The notes below the pieces were generated by a model that saw only the letters and a list, made by a program, of their open reading frames with translations, was not told the DNA's origin and ran no database searches. DNA of 64,000 bases from Pigmentiphaga sp. H8. GTDB lineage: Bacteria > Pseudomonadota > Gammaproteobacteria > Burkholderiales > Burkholderiaceae_B. The translations under genes and the position numbers were made by a program. This document shows, one piece after another, positions 34,585 through 43,548 of this stretch. Location of the stretch: assembly GCF_003854895.1 (NCBI RefSeq), contig NZ_CP033966.1:5766001-5830000 (forward strand), in the 5' to 3' direction. Each line of letters starts with the position of its first letter. Positions within the stretch are counted from its first letter, which is position 1.

Positions 34585-34959
34585 GATGCGCTTCCTTGAG
34601 TTGACGAGCGCGAGCAGCCATGCGGCTGGCGCGGCGGTCGTGCGTGATGGCGAGGTCTGGTTGCGTGCACGGCGGCACGGGCGTCCGGACGACGCTAACG
34701 ACCCGGTGCGGGCAGGATCGAGGAAGCGCGGAAGACACGGGCAGGATGGCTGCGGAGAACCGGCCGGGCACCATGCGGGGCATGGACGGCGATTCGGGCA
34801 TATCCTGCGGCGAACGTGGCAGGGCGCCTTGCGATCGGTCCGCGGAACAGCGGGCAGAACATGGGGTCGCTCCCTATGAAAAAGGATACTGATTGCGTAT
34901 TCCAGTATAGGGTGTCATTGCTTCGATGCCTTGACTACATTGTTATCTATACTTGAACA
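34585..34959. promoter_or_regulatory. divergent mdtJI / LysR promoter region with long mdt leader
   Basis: The minus-strand hexamer TATACT at 34904-34909 is the best -10 element for mdtJI, giving a leader of about 300 bases before the 51-codon frame. On the plus strand TATACT at 34948-34953 is very near the LysR start. ATTGTT (34939-34944) and AACAAT (34956-34961) form an inverted repeat with 11 bases between, fitting a LysR-type site that overlaps the LysR start codon. Confidence 0.5.
34695..34862 (-). CDS. putative 55-residue Arg/Pro-rich leader peptide upstream of mdtJI
   Basis: ATG 34862 has AGGGAG six bases upstream and lies about 35 bases after a predicted start of transcription. The peptide is MFCPLFRGPIARRP at its start and ends SILPAPGR; 10 of 55 residues are Arg and 8 are Pro. 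As I recall, E. coli has an upstream short reading frame (mdtU) in the same operon linked to polyamine control; there is no sequence match I can claim. It may be a regulatory upstream frame, or chance. Confidence 0.35.
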   Translation of the reverse strand: MFCPLFRGPIARRPATFAAGYARIAVHAPHGARPVLRSHPARVFRASSILPAPGR

Positions 34960-35859
34960 ATGGACCGCCTGACTCCCATACGCGCCTTCCTGGCTGTGGC
35001 CGATACCGGCAGCTTCACCGGCGCCGCCCGCAAGCTCGGCGTTTCCCGCTCGGCCATCACCGGCCACATCCAGGAACTGGAACGGCACCTGGGCACCCAG
35101 CTGCTCAATCGCACCACCCGGCGCGTCTGGCTCACGCGCGAAGGCCGCCGCTACGCCGAGCGCGCCGGCATGCTGCTCGAAGGGCTGGCCGAGCTGGACG
35201 CGGAGATCCAGACGCGCAGCGGCCGCGCCGAAGGCCACCTGCACGTGGAAATGGCCGAATCGGTCGCCAACGCGCGCGTCATCCCGCGGCTGCCGGAATT
35301 CGTCCAGGCGTATCCCGACATCTCGCTGCGCATCTCGCTGAACGAAGGCGTGGTCGATCCCACCGTCTCGGGCGCCGACATCGGCCTGCGCGTGGGTCCG
35401 CTGCGCGACTCGCCCCTGCGCTTCAAGCTGCTGGGCCGGGGCAACTACATCATGGCGGCCAGCCCCGCCTACCTGAAGCTGTACCACGCGCCGCGCCACC
35501 CGGACGAGCTGCGCCGGCACCGGCTGATCGAGTTCTGGGATCCGGACACCGGCCGTCCCTACGACTGGCAACTGGTCAAGGGCAAGCAGACGGTAAGCAT
35601 GGCCGCCGAGGGCCGCCTGATCGTGGACAACACCCGCGCGGGCCTGACCTGCGCGCTGGCGGGGCTGGGCATCTACGAAGACCTGGACTTCCTGCTGGCG
35701 CAGTCGCTGGCGGAAAAGCGCCTGGTGCAGGTACTGCCCGACTGGAAGCGCCCGGGCCCGCCCATCGCGGTGCTGTACACCGCGCGCCGCCCGGTGCCCC
35801 CCCACATCAAGGCCTTCGTGGATTTCCTGGTGTCGGTGTTCGGGTCGGGGCGCGGCTAA
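34960..35859 (+). CDS. LysR-family transcriptional regulator
   Basis: A 299-residue LysR regulator: winged helix at 1-60 (FLAVADTGSFTGAARKLGVSRSA, residues 10-32) and a substrate-binding domain of the CrgA/DmlR type (SADIGLRVGPL-like GADIGLRVG, AGLGIYEDL). It is divergent from mdtJI across 98 bases from its start to the likely mdt promoter, and so is a candidate regulator of the exporter. Its own ATG lies in the inverted repeat, which points to autoregulation and a very short leader. Confidence 0.9.
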   Translation: MDRLTPIRAFLAVADTGSFTGAARKLGVSRSAITGHIQELERHLGTQLLNRTTRRVWLTREGRRYAERAGMLLEGLAELDAEIQTRSGRAEGHLHVEMAESVANARVIPRLPEFVQAYPDISLRISLNEGVVDPTVSGADIGLRVGPLRDSPLRFKLLGRGNYIMAASPAYLKLYHAPRHPDELRRHRLIEFWDPDTGRPYDWQLVKGKQTVSMAAEGRLIVDNTRAGLTCALAGLGIYEDLDFLLAQSLAEKRLVQVLPDWKRPGPPIAVLYTARRPVPPHIKAFVDFLVSVFGSGRG

Positions 35860-35875
35860 GGCGCGCCCACGCTCG

Positions 35876-36628
35876 TCACGCCGCCGCCGGCGGCCGGCCC
35901 ATGGCGGCAGCACGGGGCCGGCGCCGGTAGGGATCCGCCACGATCTCGTGCTTGCGCATCAGTTGCCAGAACGCCCTCCGGTTCTTGTGCGCCGCGCGGG
36001 CCGCCTGCGAGATGTTGCCCTGGTAGCGCAGCAGCATGTCGGAAATGTAGTGGCGCTCGAACTCGGTCACGATCCTGGCCTTGGCCGACTGGAACGGTTC
36101 GCGCGAGACGAAATTGGCATTTTCGTCTCGACCTGTGGATTCGGCTTCGTGGTCGTCTTGCGCCTCGGCCTCGTCCGGCGGCGCATCGGCGGCCGGGCAG
36201 GCCTCCGGCGGCTTGCCCGGCCCCGCAAGCAACACCAGGCGTGTCTTGAATTCTTCCCCGCACATCGGATAGCGCATGAAATCGTCCAGCCCAAGCGACA
36301 GCAAGTCCTGCAGCCCGGCGGCGCTCATTTCGCGCGCGAGCGCCAGGACGGGGGTCTGCAACGTGTCGCCGGCCACGGCCATCGCGGTGCGTGTCCATCC
36401 CAGGGTGGACAGGGTGACCGGCAGCAGACAGACGTCGTAGCGCTTGAGCGCCAGCGCCTGGCGCCGCAGCGCATCGGCGGATGCTGACGCGCCCACCGAT
36501 GGCGCGTCCAGCTGCACGCCATGCAATGCAATGCGCTCGCGCGCATCCTTCCAGTCTTCCATCAGCTCGCGCATCCAGCCCGCATGCTCGGGCACCATCA
36601 ATACGCCGCAATCGATCATTCCCCTCAT
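35876..36628 (-). CDS. Fis-type HTH regulator with degenerate receiver-like domain
   Basis: A 250-residue protein. The N-terminal 140 residues look like a response-regulator receiver that has lost its canonical signature: a DVCLLPV strand, then PVLALAREMS and GLDDFMRYP where receivers have a switch Thr/Ser and Lys. The middle is acidic and Pro/Ala-rich. Residues about 190-235 (FERHYISDMLLRYQGNISQAARAA) are the Fis-type helix-turn-helix that ends NtrC-family activators, but there is no AAA+ domain. It stands alone in its orientation with acylase upstream. Target unknown. Confidence 0.78.
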   Translation of the reverse strand: MRGMIDCGVLMVPEHAGWMRELMEDWKDARERIALHGVQLDAPSVGASASADALRRQALALKRYDVCLLPVTLSTLGWTRTAMAVAGDTLQTPVLALAREMSAAGLQDLLSLGLDDFMRYPMCGEEFKTRLVLLAGPGKPPEACPAADAPPDEAEAQDDHEAESTGRDENANFVSREPFQSAKARIVTEFERHYISDMLLRYQGNISQAARAAHKNRRAFWQLMRKHEIVADPYRRRPRAAAMGRPPAAA

Positions 36629-36755
36629 GTCGCTGCCCCCAGATTGTCCGAGCCGCCAGACTAGGAGCCCGTGACGAAGGCCTCAATCAGAGAAACCAAC
36701 AAGCGCGATTCTGCGTATCCAGTTGCCGCGAGCCGGGTCGTTAATGATCTCCGGA

Positions 36756-39029
36756 CTACTCCGCCAGGTGCAGGCTCTCGACCGCCGAAGCCGCGATCTG
36801 CGCGTCGGTGAAGGGCGCATCGACCAGTTGCTTGCGCGACAGCAGCCCGACCTGGTCGTCATGATGGGGCGAGGCGGCATCGGGGGACTGGCCGTTGGCC
36901 GCCATCACCTTGGCCACGAGCTTGCCGCCGGTCCAGGTCACCGCGTGCATGTAGGCCGTTCCCGCGACGATGTCGCCGTAGCCCTCGGGGCCGAGCGGCG
37001 CCCCCTCCAGCGCATTGAGTATCCCCTGGTCTCCCGATCCGCCGTGCAGCGGAACGCGGCCCGCGGCGGTGGGCCGCGCCAGCATGCGCCCCCATGTCTC
37101 GTCGCCCTTCAGGCCATGGGTGCCCAGGTCGGCAACGGTGTCGGCCAGCGCCGCGAGCACGGCGGCCTGGACCGGGGCGCTGCCGGACAGGGTACGCACG
37201 CGCAGCGGATCGGCCGCGTCGTACGGCTGGGCGTACAGGTTCTCGATGGCACCCAGCCTGGGCCACAGTTCGCCGAACAGCAGGGCGCCGCGGCTGTCGG
37301 CGTTGTTGCGCCGGTCCCAGCGCGACAGCACGCCGCAGGCCGTTGCGGCGTCGCCCGTGGCGGTGGCGCATGCATCGGCGATGCCGTCCATCAAGGTTTC
37401 GGCCGCGTAGTTGCGGTTGCCGAAGACCACGTCCACAGCTTGCTCCATCGTTACCTTGCCCGCGGCCAGCATCTCGGCCACCAGGCGGTAAGACATCCGG
37501 GTGCGGCCATTGGGCTCGGCATCGGGCCGGCCGAACAGGACCGAGTAGCGGTCGTGCCGCTCGCCGTGGATGGACAGGCTGTAGCTGTCGTTGGCGTTGT
37601 AGGCCACGCCCCGCGTGGCCAGCGCGGGAATCCGGTCCGCCGGCGCCAGCCGGGGGCGGCCGTGCTCGTCGCGCAGCAGGCATGCGCCGCGCGAACCGTC
37701 CAGCGCGGCGGGCACGCGGCCCGATGGCGTGGCTTCGACCGCGCAGGCGGCCAGGCCGGCGTCATCGATGTCCAGGATGGGCCCCGATTCGATGAACAAG
37801 GCGTTGCCCGCGCTGTCGCCCGCCACGAGGTGGGCGGCAATGCCGCGATGCCCGCTCACGGCGCGCTGGAAATCGGCGGTGCTGCGGGCCTTCGCGACGA
37901 GCAGCATCTGGTCCAGACCACGCGCGTCGCCCGCAGCGGCATCGGTGATGGCATACCATCCGGCGGGCCGGCCCGGCGCGGCGGGCAGCCGGTACAGCGG
38001 ACCCAGCGCGGTGTACGGCACCGCATAGGCCTGGGTCCGCGTGGACCCATCGGCCTGCCGCACGCCGATCTCGACCACGCGCCGCTCGATGGCGCGGGAC
38101 ACGCCGTCGACCACATAGGCGGGGCTCGCGCCGGGCCGCAGGTCGAGCCGCAGCGGCAGCCCGTAGGTCACCGTGGAAGGCGCCTCGATGCTCCAGGCGA
38201 CCGCGTCGTTGAAGCCCGACAGGGGCAGCGGCACCCCCAGGAAGTCCGCGCCCATGACGTCGAGTTCACCGGGAATGGTCAGGTGCATCTGGTGCATCAG
38301 CAGCCAGTGGTCCTGCCAGTACGTATGCGGATTGGCCACCACGATGGCGGCGCCCGTGCCGGTGGCCTCGGCGCCATAGACCCAGGTGTTGCTGGCCATG
38401 CCCAGGCGGGGCGGCGCGGGCGCGGCGGCGGCCCGCGCCGGCTGGTCCAGGTCGTCCCACAGCGAGGCCGACGCGAAAGGCGCCGCCAGGAAGCTCCGGT
38501 TCAAGGTGCCGATCTGCATGACGGCGCGCAGCACGTCGGTGGCGACCATCGTCGGCGGGTACAGTCCGCCGCACGCGGCGGGCTCCGCATGGTCGCGGAC
38601 GTAGCGGTTGAAACCCGCGGCGTAGCCCTCGGCCAGCGCGCGGGCCTGCGGCGACAGCGCCTTCCAGGCCGTGTCCACGTCGTCCGCCGACAACTGCATG
38701 CGGTAGAAGAGATCGCTGTCCAGGTTGGGCAGCGGCAGGAAGCCCACCAGCGCCTTGCCATCCGCGCCGAAGCGGGCCGACCGCTCGCCGCGCAAGGTGA
38801 TGACGCGATCGGACAGCGCGCACAGCTGGTCGCGCGCCACGGCATAGCCGTAGCCGTACCCCAGGCCGCCATGGTCGTTCGCCTTGACGTGCGGCACGCC
38901 GTACGTCGTCCAGCGCACCTGCGCATCGAAACGCGCCGCGGGCGGGGCGGGCGGCGAATCGTCGCCACCCCCGCATCCGGCGACCAGGCATGCCGCCACG
39001 CCCGCCCGCACCCACCGAGCCGGCGTCAT
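36756..39029 (-). CDS. penicillin-acylase-family Ntn hydrolase, lipoprotein
   Basis: Secreted amidase of the Ntn-hydrolase superfamily that includes penicillin and acyl-homoserine-lactone acylases. The 757 residues begin with a lipobox (CLVAGC, Cys19). The alpha part has WTTYGVPHVKA, and Ser213 in MASNTWVYG is the likely autocatalytic nucleophile; most relatives have Gly rather than Ala before the Ser. Later landmarks are ANPHTYWQDH and YNANDSYSL with the oxyanion Asn. The start overlaps the ridA stop (ATGA). It is the last gene of the Bug-ridA-acylase operon, so the substrate is probably an amide. Confidence 0.85.
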   Translation of the reverse strand: MTPARWVRAGVAACLVAGCGGGDDSPPAPPAARFDAQVRWTTYGVPHVKANDHGGLGYGYGYAVARDQLCALSDRVITLRGERSARFGADGKALVGFLPLPNLDSDLFYRMQLSADDVDTAWKALSPQARALAEGYAAGFNRYVRDHAEPAACGGLYPPTMVATDVLRAVMQIGTLNRSFLAAPFASASLWDDLDQPARAAAAPAPPRLGMASNTWVYGAEATGTGAAIVVANPHTYWQDHWLLMHQMHLTIPGELDVMGADFLGVPLPLSGFNDAVAWSIEAPSTVTYGLPLRLDLRPGASPAYVVDGVSRAIERRVVEIGVRQADGSTRTQAYAVPYTALGPLYRLPAAPGRPAGWYAITDAAAGDARGLDQMLLVAKARSTADFQRAVSGHRGIAAHLVAGDSAGNALFIESGPILDIDDAGLAACAVEATPSGRVPAALDGSRGACLLRDEHGRPRLAPADRIPALATRGVAYNANDSYSLSIHGERHDRYSVLFGRPDAEPNGRTRMSYRLVAEMLAAGKVTMEQAVDVVFGNRNYAAETLMDGIADACATATGDAATACGVLSRWDRRNNADSRGALLFGELWPRLGAIENLYAQPYDAADPLRVRTLSGSAPVQAAVLAALADTVADLGTHGLKGDETWGRMLARPTAAGRVPLHGGSGDQGILNALEGAPLGPEGYGDIVAGTAYMHAVTWTGGKLVAKVMAANGQSPDAASPHHDDQVGLLSRKQLVDAPFTDAQIAASAVESLHLAE

Positions 39030-39406
39030 GACGCCCTGCCCTGCTTGCGGGCGATGACCTGCATCTCGACATGCGCGCCGGGATAGGCGATGCCCGCGAT
39101 CATGGCCGTGCCCGTGGGCTTGCAGGGCAGGTCGTCGGCCAGCACGCCGATGACCGGCTGGACGTGGGCCATGTCATCGATGATCAGCGTGTAGTTGACG
39201 ATGTCCTCGAGGCGCGCGTCCGCCGCCTCCAGGTAGGAAGCGATGTTGCGCAGCATGAGGCGAGTCTGCGTCTCGACCGTCGGCGCCAGCTTCTGCGCGG
39301 TGTAGTCCATGCCTATGGTGCCCGACACGAAGACCCAGTCGTCGTCGAACATGGCGCGGCTATAGGGCGCGCGCGGAAAAGGCAGGGGAAAGTCCGCGAT
39401 CTGCAT
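39026..39406 (-). CDS. RidA/YjgF-family protein
   Basis: A 126-residue RidA-fold protein with WVFVSGTIGMDYTAQ, the helix LMLRNIASYLEAADARLEDIV (residues about 50-70) and GIAYPGAHVEMQVIARK. Canonical RidA proteins have an Arg before the last strand (PxR); here the region reads PGAHVEM, so the carboxylate-binding Arg is absent and enamine deaminase activity is doubtful. It overlaps the acylase by four bases and lies 30 bases after the Bug gene. It probably acts on an intermediate of this module. Confidence 0.82.
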   Translation of the reverse strand: MQIADFPLPFPRAPYSRAMFDDDWVFVSGTIGMDYTAQKLAPTVETQTRLMLRNIASYLEAADARLEDIVNYTLIIDDMAHVQPVIGVLADDLPCKPTGTAMIAGIAYPGAHVEMQVIARKQGRAS

Positions 39407-39436
39407 GATGGTTTGCTCCGTGGATGCCGGGATTGC

Positions 39437-40426
39437 TCAGTCGAGCTTGAAACCCAGCTTGTGAATGATGGGACCGTAGCGGTCCAGGTCGACCGCGATC
39501 TGCCGCCGCAGGGTCTCGGGATCGTTGCGCGGCGCCGGCTCGAAGCCGAACGCCAGCAGCTTGTCGACCACGTCGGGCTGCCTGACCGCCCACTCCACCG
39601 CCCCGGCCACGCGCTGCGCGATGCCGGCGGGCAGGCCGGAGGGCCCGACGATGGCGAACCAGACCGACATATCGATGCCCTTGAACCCCAGTTCGTCCAG
39701 CGTGGGCACAGCGGGCAGGCCCGAGAAGCGCCGCGCCGAACTCACCGCCAGAAAACGCGCGCGCCCGGACTTCACGAACTGCGCATAGGGCGCGATCCCG
39801 TCGAAGGCCGCATCGACGGTGCCCGCCATCAGCGCCTGCGCCACTTCCGCGCTGCCCTTGAACGGCACGCGCCTGGCCTGCGTGCCGGCCGCGTCGTTGA
39901 ACGTGTCCACCAGGATCTGCGAGACGATGGCCGCGGCGCCGATATTCAGGTCGGCGCCGCCGGACTTGCCCCGTTCGACCAGGTCGGCCACGCTGGCCGG
40001 ATCCTTGGGCTGGCTGCGCGCCACCACGGCGTTGGGGCCGACCACGGCCAGCGAGATCGGCGTGAAATCCTTCTTGGGATCGTAGGGAAGCTTCTCGTAC
40101 AGCGCCGGATTGAGCACGAAGGTCTGGTCGATGGACCACAGCAGCGTGTAGCCGTCGGGCGGCGCGCGCAACACTTCCTGCACGCCGATCAGCGTATTGC
40201 CGCCGGCCTTGTTCTCGATGATGATGGGCTGTCCCAGCCGCTCCTGCACCTTGAGCGCGATCAGGCGGGCCGCGACATCAGCGCCCCCGCCCGCCACGAA
40301 GGGCACCACCAGCCGCACCGGCCGGACCGGCCAATCCGGCGCCGCCGCGGCGGCGGCCGATGCCGCCAATGCGCACCCCAGCGCGAAGCAGGCCCGCAGC
40401 AGGCGGCTGACATGCCGGACGTTCAT
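39437..40426 (-). CDS. Bug/TctC-family periplasmic solute-binding protein
   Basis: A 329-residue binding protein with a long Ala-rich signal peptide cleaved near AAAA|PDW (about 30). The loop is VPFVAGGGADVAARL, a standard form. ATG 40426 is chosen over the adjacent ATG 40429 because GGAG is then seven bases away. It is the first gene of a three-gene operon with ridA and the acylase and is divergent from an AraC regulator only 56 bases away, so the shared gap is the control region. Confidence 0.9.
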   Translation of the reverse strand: MNVRHVSRLLRACFALGCALAASAAAAAAPDWPVRPVRLVVPFVAGGGADVAARLIALKVQERLGQPIIIENKAGGNTLIGVQEVLRAPPDGYTLLWSIDQTFVLNPALYEKLPYDPKKDFTPISLAVVGPNAVVARSQPKDPASVADLVERGKSGGADLNIGAAAIVSQILVDTFNDAAGTQARRVPFKGSAEVAQALMAGTVDAAFDGIAPYAQFVKSGRARFLAVSSARRFSGLPAVPTLDELGFKGIDMSVWFAIVGPSGLPAGIAQRVAGAVEWAVRQPDVVDKLLAFGFEPAPRNDPETLRRQIAVDLDRYGPIIHKLGFKLD

Positions 40427-40482
40427 CATTACACTCCGTCGAAAAGTTGCAGTGATGCTAACGTTCCGGCCCGAGGCCATGT

Positions 40483-41517
40483 ATGCAGATCGAAACGCAA
40501 ACTGTGCCGATCCCCATCGCGGGCCCGGTGATGCGGGAAGACGACCTCAACGCCATCCTGGCTCCCTCGGCGCCGGAGCCCGCCGGCCTGACCCTGTCCG
40601 ACATCCTGAGCGAATCGCGCCGCAACGTCCCCTGGCCCAGCGGCGGGCACGTCACGCGGCTGCATACGCTGCCGTGGGAAGGCGCCAGCGCGCGGTACTT
40701 CGATTTCAGCCTGGACGACCGGCTGCGGGTACGGCTGGACCCCGACCGGGAACTGCTGCTGACCTTCTTCCTGGAAGGACACGTCAGCGGACACGTCGGC
40801 GATGAACACGGTCCCGAACTCGACTTCCGCCTGAACCGGATGCTGCTGCGCACGCCCAACCGCAATGGCGGCTACCTGATCGACATCCCGGGCGCCAGCA
40901 CCCATCGCTTCGTGCAGTTCCGGCTGCGGCGCGACCTCTTGCCGCGCTGGCTCAAGGCCCTGGGCGTGCGGTTGCCGGCCACCCAGCTCGACGAGATGGT
41001 GGACCGCGACGACGGCCGCATCCTGTGCAACGCCGCCGTCACCCCGCCATTGCAGGGCTGCCTGGAACGCATACGCGGCGAACGCAGCGACCAGCCCGCC
41101 TTCGTGCCGCTCTTCCACGCGCGCGCCACCGAACTGCTGCTATGCGCGCTACAGGGGTTCGACGATCTGCTGCGCCCCGCCCGCTCGCCCTCGGCCGATG
41201 CCGCCTCGGTGCTGGCAAGGTTGCGCGAAGCCATCGCCGAGGCCCCCGCGTATCCGTGGACCATCACCGAACTCGCGCGCCGCGTCGGCTGCACGAGCGC
41301 GCGGCTCCAGCAGCACGTGCGCGATACCACCGGCCTGTCGGTCTACAACCTGCTGGTGGCCCAGCGGCTGGAACTTGCCGCCACGCTGCTGCGCGAGACC
41401 CGGCTGGGCGTCCAGGCGGTCGCGGCCGAAGCCGGCTGGCAATGCCACTCGCGCTTCACCGCCGTGTTCAGGGCACACTACGGCATGACGCCTCGTGCGT
41501 ACCGGCTGCGGCTATGA
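40483..41517 (+). CDS. AraC-family transcriptional regulator
   Basis: A 344-residue activator: an N-terminal sensor domain with no clear named family (LLLTFFLEGHVSGHVG), and a C-terminal double helix-turn-helix at about 240-340 (ITELARRVGCTSARLQQHVRDTT, then AVAAEAGWQCHSRFTAVFRAHYG, both in that span, ending TPRAYR). It is divergent from the Bug-ridA-acylase operon and probably controls it. Its stop overlaps the convergent LysR gene by six bases. Confidence 0.9.
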   Translation: MQIETQTVPIPIAGPVMREDDLNAILAPSAPEPAGLTLSDILSESRRNVPWPSGGHVTRLHTLPWEGASARYFDFSLDDRLRVRLDPDRELLLTFFLEGHVSGHVGDEHGPELDFRLNRMLLRTPNRNGGYLIDIPGASTHRFVQFRLRRDLLPRWLKALGVRLPATQLDEMVDRDDGRILCNAAVTPPLQGCLERIRGERSDQPAFVPLFHARATELLLCALQGFDDLLRPARSPSADAASVLARLREAIAEAPAYPWTITELARRVGCTSARLQQHVRDTTGLSVYNLLVAQRLELAATLLRETRLGVQAVAAEAGWQCHSRFTAVFRAHYGMTPRAYRLRL

Positions 41518-42498
41518 ATCGGGCGTGTCCTTTCGCGCCTGGCGCGGAAGCTCGTCGGCCGGCCATTGCCGCACCAGGAAGTCCGTCAGCTTTTCCACGG
41601 CCGGACTGCGGCCATTCCCGAGTTGCAGCATTCCCAGGGGAGGCAGCGCCAATAGCGAAGGGTCGGGCCACGCCACGTCTATCTCGACCACCCGGCCCGC
41701 GCGCTGCATCTGATGCGCCACGCTGCGTGGCATGAAGTCGAGCAGACCGTGCCGCTCTATGAGCGCAAACGACAGCACGATGGAGCGGGTGTCGATCGGA
41801 TAGAGCCGTGGCCGGTCACCCGTTGCCTCCCATATCTCGCTGAATATCTGGACGGTCTGTACGTCGGACGGGGGCTGGGCCCACGTCTGATCCACCAATG
41901 CCTCGATGCTGACCTGCCCCTTATTGGCCAAGGGATGGCCCGGGCCCGCCACGACGATCAGCCTGTCCGGCAGCAAGGGTTGGAAGCGGGCGTTCAAGGG
42001 CAGATTGGCCGGTTCGCGGCAGATGGCCAGGTCGACCCGGCCCTCCGACAGCAGCGCGGGAAGCCGCAGCGCTTCGGCCTCCTGGACACGCGTCACGATG
42101 TCGGGATTGGCATCGACAAAGCGCGGCAAAGTATCGACGACGATGGCGGACACGCCCGCGGAAATCGAACCGATACGTACGACCCCTCCACGGCTGTTGA
42201 TGGTCGAAGCGACGGTGGCGGTGCCGACCTTGATGGCATCGAGCGCGGAACGCACGAGCGGTATGAGCGCACGGCCCTCGTCGGTGGGCGCCATGCCCCG
42301 GGTCTGGCGGAAGAAGAGCCGTACCCCCAGCAATTCCTCGATCTCCGCCAACGCGTGCGTCGTCGCGGGTTGGCTCAGCCCCACCGCATCGGCCGCCTTC
42401 TGCAGGCTGCCCAATTCGGCCACCGATGTAATGATCTGCAACTGCCGCAGCCTAGCCTTGCCCATCAGGCGATTGAACATCAGGTTCGCGGATATCAT
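41512..42498 (-). CDS. LysR-family transcriptional regulator
   Basis: A 328-residue LysR regulator: helix-turn-helix at about 15-70 (ELGSLQKAADAVGLSQPATTHAL in residues 27-50) and a two-lobe effector domain (VRIGSISAGVSAIVVDTLPRF). ATG 42498 is preferred; a longer frame to 42615 would overlap the divergent Bug gene. The gap to that gene is only 35 bases. It is a likely regulator of the Bug gene and perhaps the lipoprotein gene after it, ahead of which a T-N11-A box is found. Confidence 0.9.
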   Translation of the reverse strand: MISANLMFNRLMGKARLRQLQIITSVAELGSLQKAADAVGLSQPATTHALAEIEELLGVRLFFRQTRGMAPTDEGRALIPLVRSALDAIKVGTATVASTINSRGGVVRIGSISAGVSAIVVDTLPRFVDANPDIVTRVQEAEALRLPALLSEGRVDLAICREPANLPLNARFQPLLPDRLIVVAGPGHPLANKGQVSIEALVDQTWAQPPSDVQTVQIFSEIWEATGDRPRLYPIDTRSIVLSFALIERHGLLDFMPRSVAHQMQRAGRVVEIDVAWPDPSLLALPPLGMLQLGNGRSPAVEKLTDFLVRQWPADELPRQARKDTPDS

Positions 42499-42533
42499 TT
42501 CAGAAGCTTGACAAGAACAGGAGGGAGAAGGCC

Positions 42534-43535
42534 ATGCCCATGCGCCTCGGGGACATACGGCGCGTCGGCCGCACCGGCACGTGGATGATAGCGGGCGGCC
42601 TGCTGGCTCTGGCATCGTTCGCGGGCGCGGCCGCCTACCACCACCGGCAGCAAAGCCGGGCCGCCGCCCCCGTCACCCTGATTGTGCCCTACGCGGCCGG
42701 CGGATCGATGGACTTGTCGGCGCGGGAACTGGCCAGGCAGTTGTCCGACGCCCTGCGGCGGCAGGTGGTCCTCGAATTCATAGGCGGCGCGGGCGGCATA
42801 TTGGCCGTGCAAAAGGTGCTGCACGCCAAACCCGATGGCAACACATACCTCTATGGGTCGGGCAATGCCGTACTGCTGTCGCCCTTGCAGATTCCCGGTG
42901 CCGGGTTCACGAGCCACGACCTGGTACCCGTCGCCCCGGTCAGCAGTTCGCACCTGACCTTGCTCGCCCGTGCGGACCTCCCGGCGCAAACGATGGACGA
43001 ACTCATCGAACTCGCTCGCCAGGAGAAACGCCCCCTGATGATAGGCACGCCGGGCGCAAGCACGCTGCATCATTTGCTGGCGCTTTCCATGTCCGCGCGG
43101 CTGGGGGGCAATCTCCAGGCCGTCCCCTACGTCAAGACGTCGACCTTGCTGCAAGACCTGGGCGGCGGCCGCCTCGATCTGGCGATACTCGCGCTGCCCG
43201 CGGCAACCGGCGTCGACGCCGCGCGCGGCAGGATACTGGGACTGTTCAGTGCCAAGCGCTCTCCGTTGTTTCCAGGCATCCCCACCGTGAACGAGAACGC
43301 CTCGCTGCGCTTCTGGGTCGTCGACCCCTGGACCGGCATATTCGCCCAGCGTGGCACGCCGCCTCGGGAGATCGCGCACATCAAGCGTGCCATGGCGCGG
43401 GTGTTGACGTCGCCCGAGCTCTCGCGCGTACAGGCCGCACTGGGCGTGGTGTCGGCCGATCCCGAGAGCATCGATGGTTTCGATGCCTTGGTCGCCGCGG
43501 AAGCTCGGCGCTTCGCGGCGATGGTGAAGCACTAG
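42534..43535 (+). CDS. Bug/TctC-family solute-binding protein, membrane-anchored N-terminus
   Basis: A 333-residue Bug protein. Its N-terminus is longer than in the others here, with basic residues and then a hydrophobic stretch (MIAGGLLALASFAGAAAY) followed by HHRQQSRAA; no clear cleavage site follows, so it may stay anchored. The ligand loop is VPYAAGGSMDLSARE, with Met-Asp in place of the usual Ala-Asp. GGAGGG lies before the ATG. It is divergent from a LysR gene and followed by an M28-like lipoprotein and another Bug gene. Confidence 0.87.
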   Translation: MPMRLGDIRRVGRTGTWMIAGGLLALASFAGAAAYHHRQQSRAAAPVTLIVPYAAGGSMDLSARELARQLSDALRRQVVLEFIGGAGGILAVQKVLHAKPDGNTYLYGSGNAVLLSPLQIPGAGFTSHDLVPVAPVSSSHLTLLARADLPAQTMDELIELARQEKRPLMIGTPGASTLHHLLALSMSARLGGNLQAVPYVKTSTLLQDLGGGRLDLAILALPAATGVDAARGRILGLFSAKRSPLFPGIPTVNENASLRFWVVDPWTGIFAQRGTPPREIAHIKRAMARVLTSPELSRVQAALGVVSADPESIDGFDALVAAEARRFAAMVKH

Positions 43536-43548
43536 GTTCCACTGCAAG

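Noticed and set aside
34391..34801. Longer N-terminus for mdtJ
   Set aside because: The extension has no hydrophobic segment and does not resemble SMR proteins; the family N-terminus begins at ATG 34390.
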